In this document: piece by piece, positions 58,100 through 64,000 of the stretch
Numbering within the stretch: position 1 is the first letter of the stretch
Layout: each line of letters opens with the position of its first letter
Assembly (NCBI GenBank): GCA_021820845.1
Contig: JAKADC010000001.1
Coordinates: 1 to 64,000 of the forward strand
Direction: 5' to 3'
DNA: 64,000 bases
From: Pseudomonadota bacterium
GTDB lineage: Bacteria; Pseudomonadota; Gammaproteobacteria; Burkholderiales; Thiobacillaceae
The notes under the pieces: model-generated
Seen by the model: only the letters and a program-made list of their open reading frames with translations
Databases searched by the model: none
Told to the model about the DNA's origin: nothing
Made by a program: the position numbers and the translations under genes

Positions 58100-58426
58100 T
58101 CAGTTGACGCCCAGGAGCTCGACTTCGAACACCAGCGTCGCGTTCGGCGGAATCACGCCGCCGGCGCCGCGCGCGCCGTAGCCCAGCTCGGGCGGAATCG
58201 TCAGCTTGCGCTTGCCGCCGACCTGCATGCCGGCCACGCCCTCGTCCCAGCCGCGGATGACCTGGCCCGTGCCGAGGCGGAATTCGAAGGGATCGTTGCG
58301 GTCGAGGCTGGAATCGAACTTCTGGCCGTTGGTGAGCCAGCCGGTGTAGTGCACCGACACGTACTGGCCGGCCTTCGCGGTGTCGCCGCTTCCGGTGACG
58401 AGGTCTTCGATGATGAGTTCGCTCAT
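58100..58426 (-). CDS. FKBP-type peptidyl-prolyl cis-trans isomerase
   Basis: A 108-aa single-domain FKBP with no signal peptide. Active-site residues of the FK506 fold are visible: [49 protein letters not shown], and [16 protein letters not shown]. It lacks the IF-domain insertion of SlyD/FkpB types, so it resembles minimal FKBP12-like bacterial PPIases. It is cytoplasmic. It follows the TRAP permease gene after 84 bp on the same strand. Confidence 0.94.
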   Translation of the reverse strand: MSELIIEDLVTGSGDTAKAGQYVSVHYTGWLTNGQKFDSSLDRNDPFEFRLGTGQVIRGWDEGVAGMQVGGKRKLTIPPELGYGARGAGGVIPPNATLVFEVELLGVN

Positions 58427-58510
58427 GGGTTCAGTCCTGAAAGGTGAGGTTGCGATGGGCGCGCACGGGCAGGCGATGCGCGAAGCCGCTCATTTTCTCA
58501 CGTTTCGGGA

Positions 58511-59917
58511 TCAGCGCCACTCGGCCGGCAGGTAGCCCGTATCGGGGTCGACGTCGAGGGGAATGTCGGTGACGCTGCTCGTTTCCGGCGGCGCGTTGCG
58601 CAGCACGACCTGCGGAAAGCCCAGCACGACGACGACCATGATCAGCTGGATCAGCAGGAAGGGAATCGCGCCGCGGTAGATGTCGCCGGTGCGGACGGAT
58701 TTGGGCGCGACGCTCCTCAGGTAGAACAGCGCGAAGCCGAAGGGCGGGTGCATGAACGCCGTCTGCATGTTGACCGCGAGCATGACGCCGAACCAGATCG
58801 GGTCGATGCCGAGCTTGGCGGCGATGGGGCCGACCAGCGGCACCACGATGAAGGCGATCTCGAAGAAATCGAGAAAGAAAGCCAGCACGAACACCAGCAG
58901 GTTGACCGCGACGAGGAAGCCGAGTGCGCCGCCCGGCAGCTGCGTGAACAGATGCTCGACCCACACGTCGCCGTCCAGTCCGCGGAACACGAGGGTGAAG
59001 ATCGTCGAACCGATGAGGATGAAGATGACGAAGGTGGTGAGCCGCGTGGTGCTGTCCATCGCCTGGGTCAGCTGCAGACGGGAGAGCCGTTTGCGCGAGA
59101 GCGCGAGCAGCAGGGCGCCCGCCGCGCCCATCGCGCCGCCTTCGGTGGGCGTGGCGACACCGAGGAAGATGGTGCCGAGCACGAGAAAGATCAGCACGAG
59201 CGGCGGGGCCAGCGTCGTCGCCACGCGCAGCAGCAGCGCCGCGCCGCGGAGCATACGCGCCGCGGCCGGCATCGCGGGGGCGGCGTTCGGCCGCGCCAGC
59301 GTCGTGCCGAACACGTAGAGCAGATAGAGTCCGACCAGCGCCGAGCCGGGCAGCAGCGCGCCCTTGTACATATCGCCGACGGGCGCGCCCAGCTGGTCGG
59401 CCAGCACGATCAGGACGAGCGAGGGTGGAATGATCTGCGCGAGCGTGCCCGAGGCGGCGATCACGCCGGCGGCGAGTCGCCTGTCGTAGCCGTAGCGCAG
59501 CATCACCGGCATCGAGATCAGCCCCATGGCGATGACCGAGGCGGCAACCACCCCGGTGGTGGCCGCGAGCAGCGCGCCGACGAGGATCACGGCGTAGGCC
59601 AGCCCGCCGCGCAGCGATCCGAACAGCTGGCCGATGGTGTCGAGCAGGTCCTCGGCCATGCCGGAGCGCTCCAGGATCAGCCCCATGAAGGCGAAGAAGG
59701 GGATGGCCAGCAGCGTGGGGTTGGCGACGATGCCGTAGACGCGCTCGGGCAGCGCCTGCAGCAGCGAGGCGTCGAACAGGCCGGCGGCGACACCGATCCC
59801 GGCGAACAGCAGGCCGTTGGCGGCGAGCGCGAACGCCACCGGATAGCCCGAAAGCAGGAACACGACCAGGCCGAGGAACATCAGCGGCGCCATGTTGGCC
59901 AGCAGTGCAGCCTCCAT
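58511..59917 (-). CDS. TRAP transporter large permease subunit (DctM-like)
   Basis: A 468-aa membrane protein with about 12 hydrophobic segments. GYPVAFALAANGLLFAGIGV, NPTLLAIPFFAFMGLILERSGMAEDLLDTI and AASGTLAQIIPPSLVLIVLADQLG are the standard DctM/TRAP-M motifs, and FFLDFFEIAFIVVPLVGPIAAKLGIDPIWFGVMLAVNMQTAFMHPPFGFALFYL covers the C-terminal core. It starts in TGATG overlap with the small permease. No DctP binding protein is encoded nearby. The large subunit is of the type paired with organic acid uptake, possibly 2-oxoacids (tentative). Confidence 0.93.
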   Translation of the reverse strand: MEAALLANMAPLMFLGLVVFLLSGYPVAFALAANGLLFAGIGVAAGLFDASLLQALPERVYGIVANPTLLAIPFFAFMGLILERSGMAEDLLDTIGQLFGSLRGGLAYAVILVGALLAATTGVVAASVIAMGLISMPVMLRYGYDRRLAAGVIAASGTLAQIIPPSLVLIVLADQLGAPVGDMYKGALLPGSALVGLYLLYVFGTTLARPNAAPAMPAAARMLRGAALLLRVATTLAPPLVLIFLVLGTIFLGVATPTEGGAMGAAGALLLALSRKRLSRLQLTQAMDSTTRLTTFVIFILIGSTIFTLVFRGLDGDVWVEHLFTQLPGGALGFLVAVNLLVFVLAFFLDFFEIAFIVVPLVGPIAAKLGIDPIWFGVMLAVNMQTAFMHPPFGFALFYLRSVAPKSVRTGDIYRGAIPFLLIQLIMVVVVLGFPQVVLRNAPPETSSVTDIPLDVDPDTGYLPAEWR

Positions 59918-60456
59918 CACACTTCTTCTTCCGGCGCCTCGCGCGGGAGCACCAGATGGCCGCCCAGCACGCCGAGCCGCTTGATGATTTCGGCCACGCC
60001 CTGCAGCGCGAGCAGGGCGAAACCCGCGGGCAGCAGGAGCTTGACCGGCCAGCGCAGCAGGCCGCCGGCGTCCGGCGAGCGCTCGTGCGTGGCCCAGGCC
60101 TCGTGGAACATCGGCCACGCCAGCCAGGCGAGCAGCACGGCCATCGGCAGCAGGAACAGCAGGCCGCCGACGAGATCGATCCAGGCCTGCCCGCGCGGAC
60201 CCAGGCGGCTGTAGAAAACGTCGATGCGCACGTGGCCGTTGTGCTTCAGCGTGTAGCCCGCGGCCAGCAGGAAGATCGCGCCGAACAGATACCACTGGAT
60301 TTCCAGCCAGGCGTTCGAGCTTTCGCCCAGCGCGTAGCGGGCGAGCGCGTTGCCGGCCGAAATCAGCGTGGCGACGAGTACCAGCCAGATGACGAGACGG
60401 CCGATGCGTTCGTTCAGCGCGTCGATGGCGTGTGCGAATGCGAGCAGCGTCTTCAC
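59917..60456 (-). CDS. TRAP transporter small permease subunit (DctQ-like)
   Basis: A 179-aa protein with four transmembrane segments. RLVIWLVLVATLISAGNALARYALGESSNAWLEIQWYLFGAIFLLAAGYTLKHNGHVRIDVFY is the DctQ signature, including the EIQWYLF and HVRIDV motifs. The start is GTG at 60456, overlapping the esterase stop as GTGA; the ORF track starts this frame far upstream at 60774. It is coupled on both sides, so esterase, small and large permease are one translational unit. Confidence 0.92.
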   Translation of the reverse strand: MKTLLAFAHAIDALNERIGRLVIWLVLVATLISAGNALARYALGESSNAWLEIQWYLFGAIFLLAAGYTLKHNGHVRIDVFYSRLGPRGQAWIDLVGGLLFLLPMAVLLAWLAWPMFHEAWATHERSPDAGGLLRWPVKLLLPAGFALLALQGVAEIIKRLGVLGGHLVLPREAPEEEV

Positions 60457-61064
60457 AGCGCCCCGGCCTCGTGCAGGAATCCGTTCAGCCGTTCGGCGAC
60501 GACGCGATAGCCTGCGGCGTTCGCGTGGATGGGATCGGATTTGAGGCGGTTGTCCCTCAGCACCTGGTTGAAAACGTCGTCTTCCAGCGGCAGCTTCATG
60601 TCCTCGGCGACGCGGGCGTAGAAAGCGGGCGCGCCGCCGAAGAGCCGCGGCTCGGGCACGCCGATCAGCACGACCTCGGCGCCGCTGGCGCGGATCGTCT
60701 GCACCAGCAGGCGCAGGTTGTTCTCGATCATGGAGGCGGGCACCTGGCGCAGCATGTCGTTGCCGCCCAGGCACAGCAGCACCAGGCGCGGCCTGTATTC
60801 GGCCAGCACGCCGGGAAGTCGCTGCAATCCGCTCGCCGTGGTGTCGCCGGGCACTCCCGCGTTGACGATGGTATGGCCGGTAAGCGACGCCAGGACGGCG
60901 GGGTAGGCCGTCTCCTCGCTCGCTCCCGTGCCGCGGGTGAGGCTGTCGCCGAAGGCGACGATGACGTCATGCGGGCCGAGCTTTGGCAGCGTCGGCGCGC
61001 GGCCGCACGCGGCGAGAACGAGGACGGCAACGAGCGCAAATAAATAGCGCTGCGCTGCCTGCAT
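60453..61064 (-). CDS. SGNH/GDSL-type esterase lipoprotein (arylesterase / TesA-like)
   Basis: A 203-aa hydrolase with lipobox VLAAC near residue 20, so a periplasmic lipoprotein. VIVAFGDSLTRGTGA is block I with the Ser nucleophile, VNAGVPGDTT block II (Gly), LLCLGGNDML block III (Asn), and SDPIHANAAGY block V with Asp and His. All SGNH residues are present. It resembles arylesterase/acyl-CoA thioesterase I TesA, though TesA is normally soluble. The ATG directly abuts the pmbA stop. Confidence 0.9.
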   Translation of the reverse strand: MQAAQRYLFALVAVLVLAACGRAPTLPKLGPHDVIVAFGDSLTRGTGASEETAYPAVLASLTGHTIVNAGVPGDTTASGLQRLPGVLAEYRPRLVLLCLGGNDMLRQVPASMIENNLRLLVQTIRASGAEVVLIGVPEPRLFGGAPAFYARVAEDMKLPLEDDVFNQVLRDNRLKSDPIHANAAGYRVVAERLNGFLHEAGAL

Positions 61065-62405
61065 TCAGTTGCCCGCCACCGTCATGTGGTCGATCAGGAT
61101 GGAGCCGACCTGCTTGGAGCTGCGCCGCTCGATGTCCTTGCCGATGGCGACGATGCCCTTGAACATCTCGGCCAGGTTGCCGGCGATGGTGATTTCCTCG
61201 ACCGGGTACCGGATCTCGCCGTTTTCCACCCAGAAGCCGGCCGCGCCGCGCGAGTAGTCGCCGGTGACCATGTTGGCACCCTGGCCGAGCAGTTCGGTGA
61301 CCAGGAGCCCGGTCCCCATCTGCTTCAGCAGGCCGTCGAGGTCGTGCTCGCCGGGCGTGACGATGAGGTTGTGGCTGCCGCCGGCGTTGCCGGTGGTCTG
61401 CATGCCCAGCTTTCTCGCGGAGTAGGTCGACAGGAAGTAACCCTGCAGCACGCCGTCCCTGACGATGTCGCGGTCGAGACAGGCGACGCCTTCGCTGTCG
61501 AAAGGCGCGCTGCCGAGGCCGGACGGCAGGAAGGGCTGCTCGCGGATGTTGACCAGCGGCGCGAACACCTGCCGGCCCAGGCTGTCGGGCAGGAAGGACG
61601 ACTTGCGGTAGAGGCTGCCGCCCGACACGGCGGCGACGAAATTGCCGATGAGACCGGTGGCGATCGGTGCCTCGAACAGCACCGGGCAGGTGCGGGTGTC
61701 GAGCTTGCGGCCGTTCAGGCGGCGCACGGTGCGGGAGCCGGCGATCCGCCCGACGGTCTCGGGCGAATCGAGATCGTTGGCATTGCGGGCGCTGGTGTAC
61801 CAGTAGTCGCGCTGCATGGCGCCCTTGTCTTCGCCGATGACCGCGACGGACATGCCGTGGCGGGAGCCCGCGTAGCCGTTGCAGAAGCCGAGGCTGTTGG
61901 CGTAGACGAACTGCGAGGCATGGAGGCTGACGCCGGCGCCTTCCGAGTTGGTCAGCCGCTTGTCCATCGCCAGCGCCGCCGCCTCGCAGGCCTTGGCGCG
62001 CTCGGCCGCTTCTTCGACGGTGAGCGCCCACGGGTGGTAGAGGTCGAGGTCGGGCACGTCGCGCGCGAGCCGCTCGGCGTCGGGCAGGCCGGCCGCGTCG
62101 TCCTCGGCGGTGTAGCGCGCGATGGTCAGCGCCTTGTCCACCGCGCTCTTCAATGCGGCTTCCGACAGGTCCGAGGTCGAGGCGTGGCCGCGCCGCTGGC
62201 CGATGTAGACGGTGACGCCGGCGCCCTTGTCCTTGTTGTATTCGATGGTCTCGATTTCGCCCTGGCGGACGCTGACGTTCTGGCCGACGCCCTCGGAGAT
62301 CTCGGTATCGGCGGCGGTGGCGCCCTGTCTGGCGGCGTGTTCGATGACGACCCGGGAGAGGGCCATGAGCTGGTCGCGGGTGTAGCTGAATTGGGAGCGG
62401 GACAT
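61065..62405 (-). CDS. pmbA: Metalloprotease PmbA (TldE)
   Basis: Partner of TldD in the heterodimeric TldD/E protease; PmbA itself lacks the HExxH. The 446-aa sequence shows IEYNKDKGAGVTVYIGQRRGHASTSDLS near the N-terminus, HPWALTVEEAAERAKACEAAAL, SFLPDSLGRQVF, and the C-terminal GNLAEMFKGIVAIGKDIERRSSKQVGSILIDHMTVAGN. These are diagnostic. It heads a minus-strand operon with the esterase and TRAP genes, and is divergent from yjgA, a classical proteobacterial arrangement. Confidence 0.96.
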   Translation of the reverse strand: MSRSQFSYTRDQLMALSRVVIEHAARQGATAADTEISEGVGQNVSVRQGEIETIEYNKDKGAGVTVYIGQRRGHASTSDLSEAALKSAVDKALTIARYTAEDDAAGLPDAERLARDVPDLDLYHPWALTVEEAAERAKACEAAALAMDKRLTNSEGAGVSLHASQFVYANSLGFCNGYAGSRHGMSVAVIGEDKGAMQRDYWYTSARNANDLDSPETVGRIAGSRTVRRLNGRKLDTRTCPVLFEAPIATGLIGNFVAAVSGGSLYRKSSFLPDSLGRQVFAPLVNIREQPFLPSGLGSAPFDSEGVACLDRDIVRDGVLQGYFLSTYSARKLGMQTTGNAGGSHNLIVTPGEHDLDGLLKQMGTGLLVTELLGQGANMVTGDYSRGAAGFWVENGEIRYPVEEITIAGNLAEMFKGIVAIGKDIERRSSKQVGSILIDHMTVAGN

Positions 62406-62471
62406 GTCGGGCTCTGGAAAGGAATAAGGATGCGAACGGTTCGAATCGGCGCGCTTTGTCCGGGCGCAAAC

Positions 62472-62477
62472 TACAAT
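62472..62477 (+). promoter_or_regulatory. TACAAT, candidate -10 of yjgA
   Basis: CTACAATGACG lies in the 70-bp pmbA/yjgA divergent gap and overlaps the ORF-track ATG at 62476. If it is a -10, the start at 62482 or later is more likely. Confidence 0.3.
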
Positions 62478-63039
62478 GACGATGATAACAGTAACCGGAA
62501 GCCCTACCGTGCGCCTGATCGACCCCGATGCCGAGCTGGAGTTCGACCCCGACGAGGTCTACGACGGCCCCAGCAAAAGCCAGAAGAAACGCGACGTCGA
62601 GGCGCTGCAGGCGCTGGGCGAGATCCTCGTGAAGCTCCCCGACGCGCAGTTCAAGCGCATCGAGCTGCCGGAAGACCTGCGCGCCGCCGTCGCGGACTGC
62701 CGCAGGATCACGCAGAACGGCGCGCTGCGCCGGCAGAAGCAGTACATCGGCAAGCTGATGCGGTCGATCGACCCGGCGCCGATCCAGGCGCAGATCGACG
62801 CCTTCAACGGCGCCTCGGCCGCCGAAAACGCGAGGCTGCACCAGGCCGAGAAATGGCGCGAGAAGCTGATCGCCGACAACGAAGCGCTGACGCTTTTCCT
62901 CAACAACTATCCCGACAGCGACGCCACGCATCTGCGCCAGCTCATACGCAATGCGCGCGACGAAGCGGCGCGCAACAAACCGCCGAAAGCCTTCCGCGAA
63001 ATCTTCCGCGTGATCCGCGAGGCCTTGCAAGCAAACTAG
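62476..63039 (+). CDS. yjgA: Ribosome biogenesis factor YjgA/DarP (DUF615)
   Basis: Small basic protein that binds 50S precursors late in assembly in E. coli. The 187-aa sequence carries PSKSQKKRDVEALQALGEILVKLP, RRQKQYIGKLMRSIDP and LRQLIRNARDEAARNKPPKAFREIFRVIREAL, all diagnostic of DUF615. The ATG at 62476 overlaps a TACAAT element; the ATG at 62482, two codons later in frame, is an equal or better candidate. It is divergent from pmbA across 70 bp, the conserved arrangement. Confidence 0.94.
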   Translation: MTMITVTGSPTVRLIDPDAELEFDPDEVYDGPSKSQKKRDVEALQALGEILVKLPDAQFKRIELPEDLRAAVADCRRITQNGALRRQKQYIGKLMRSIDPAPIQAQIDAFNGASAAENARLHQAEKWREKLIADNEALTLFLNNYPDSDATHLRQLIRNARDEAARNKPPKAFREIFRVIREALQAN

Positions 63040-63054
63040 ACCAGGAGCCGCAGC

Positions 63055-64000
63055 ATGTGGGGACGCGTCGTCAAAATTGCGCTCAGCCTGCCATTTCTGA
63101 TCGTCGCGGGCCTGTTCGCGCTCTATCTCGTCTTCGGCTTTTTCCTGGTCGACCCGCTCGCGCAGAAGCTGCTGCCCTGGATCGGCGAGAACCAGCTCGC
63201 CAGCCACCTGAGCGCGCGACAGGTCAAGTTCAATCCGCTCACGCTGGAGGCGACGGTGGACGGCCTCACGCTGACCGAAAAAAGCGGAGCGCCGCTGGCG
63301 AGCTTCGAGCGGCTCTACGTCAACCTGGACGCCGTCGGCCTCTTCCGCCTTGCCTGGCGCATCCGCGACATCGAGCTCGACAAGCCGCACGCGACGCTTG
63401 AAATCCGCCGCGGCGGCACGCTGAACTGGGCCGCGCTCATCGCCAAGCTCAACGAGGACAAGAAGCCGCCGTCCGACACGCTCCCGCGGGTGCTGATCGA
63501 CCACATCGGAATCACCGGCGGACACATCGTTTACACCGACGCCAATCGCCCGGGCAAGCCGTTCAATGCCGTGCTGGAACCGCTCGCCCTCGAACTCGAC
63601 GGGCTTTCGACGCTGCCGGAGGATCGCGGCGACTACCTGCTCGCCGCCAAGCTGCCCGAACAGGGCGGCACGCTCAAGTGGAAAGGCGACGTCGGGCTCA
63701 ATCCGCTCGCGTCGAGCGGCGAGATCGGGCTGGAAGGCGTGCGGTTGGGGAGGCTGTTGCGGGTGATCAAGAGCCAGCGCGCCTTCGATCTGCCGTCGGG
63801 CACGCTGGCCGCCGGCCTGCACTACCGCTTCGCCATGGTTCAAGACAAGGCGGGTGAGGACGTGCCCTGGGTACGGGTCGATGGCGCCAACCTGGTCGTG
63901 CAGAACCTGGCGCTTGCGCCGCTCGGCAAGGGCGCCGCAAAGGGCGCCGGCCCGGGCGCGACCGCACAATCGAACGCCCCCGTTCTGCAGCTTGCCGAGG
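63055..64000 (+). CDS. DUF748/AsmA-like envelope protein, 5' part (runs off window)
   Basis: Open frame from ATG 63055 through the last base with no stop, so the ORF track missed it. AGGAG lies seven bases upstream. The 315 visible residues begin MWGRVVKIALSLPFLIVAG with one transmembrane segment (~residues 9-33). Then comes a beta-rich periplasmic domain (HLSARQVKFNPLTLEATVDGLTLTEKSG) with repeats like LNTLDG-type strands (RIRDIELDKPHATLEIRRGGTLNWAALI), typical of DUF748, an AsmA-related family. The protein is likely over 900 aa in full (family size). It probably acts in lipid traffic or envelope maintenance. Confidence 0.85.
   Translation, partial: MWGRVVKIALSLPFLIVAGLFALYLVFGFFLVDPLAQKLLPWIGENQLASHLSARQVKFNPLTLEATVDGLTLTEKSGAPLASFERLYVNLDAVGLFRLAWRIRDIELDKPHATLEIRRGGTLNWAALIAKLNEDKKPPSDTLPRVLIDHIGITGGHIVYTDANRPGKPFNAVLEPLALELDGLSTLPEDRGDYLLAAKLPEQGGTLKWKGDVGLNPLASSGEIGLEGVRLGRLLRVIKSQRAFDLPSGTLAAGLHYRFAMVQDKAGEDVPWVRVDGANLVVQNLALAPLGKGAAKGAGPGATAQSNAPVLQLAE

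Overview
The window is a dense, GC-rich chromosomal segment with about 57 protein genes, short intergenic gaps and many ATGA/TGATG-type start-stop overlaps. Gene content and order point to a betaproteobacterium. The diagnostic blocks are birA-coaX-SPOR, yicC-gmk-rpoZ-spoT-ridA-recG-ubiC-ubiA, kinase/PP2C-rph-rdgB-hemW, and yhdP-nitrilase-tldD. A sucrose synthase plus sucrose-phosphate synthase cluster is best known among proteobacteria from chemolithoautotrophs such as Nitrosomonas and Thiobacillus/Acidithiobacillus. A Thiobacillaceae- or Nitrosomonadales-like host is therefore my inference. I see no prophage, insertion sequence, CRISPR array or tRNA gene.

Layout. 1-0.2 kb: the 5S rRNA that ends an rRNA operon, followed by a hairpin and an intrinsic terminator. 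0.2-2.6 kb (+): biotin ligase/repressor, pantothenate kinase and a membrane-anchored SPOR-like protein. 2.6-10.4 kb (-): ubiquinone genes, recG, ridA, the ppGpp enzyme, omega subunit, guanylate kinase and YicC. 10.5-16.6 kb (+): a Ser/Thr kinase and PP2C phosphatase pair, RNase PH, RdgB, HemW, a secreted dienelactone hydrolase and a divergent GTP cyclohydrolase I-like protein. 16.7-18.4 kb (+): a TetR-controlled operon with a visible promoter and palindromic operator. 18.7-23.5 kb: a membrane diguanylate cyclase converging on a TatD nuclease, then Bax-inhibitor-1, slipin and NfeD protease genes.

23.6-36.7 kb looks like an osmotic/ion-homeostasis island. Two cation/proton-type antiporters on the minus strand face away from a tightly packed plus-strand run: fructokinase, bifunctional sucrose-phosphate synthase/phosphatase, sucrose synthase, MscS channel, Na+/Ca2+-type exchanger and a Ca2+-type P-ATPase. 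The first three make and recycle sucrose as a probable compatible solute; the rest move ions or relieve turgor.

36.7-45.2 kb: MarR regulator, GlnE, acetyl-CoA synthetase, an eRF1-like small protein, an FMN reductase and pirin pair divergent from a LysR regulator with a visible LysR box, and HslR. 45.3-55.8 kb: YhdP, a nitrilase-family amidase, TldD, a Mut7-C RNase protein, a cytochrome c lipoprotein, a DUF302 protein, a secreted phosphoesterase and a DUF2288 protein. 55.8-62.4 kb (-): YgiQ, FKBP, a two-gene TRAP permease without its binding protein, an SGNH esterase lipoprotein and PmbA. 62.5-64 kb (+): YjgA/DarP and the start of a DUF748/AsmA-like protein that runs off the window.

The observations I rate highest are the GTP cyclohydrolase I-like protein that keeps its zinc and guanine sites but has lost the catalytic His and most triphosphate-binding residues, and the sucrose/ion island. 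All database-level claims here are family recognition from memory; no search was run.
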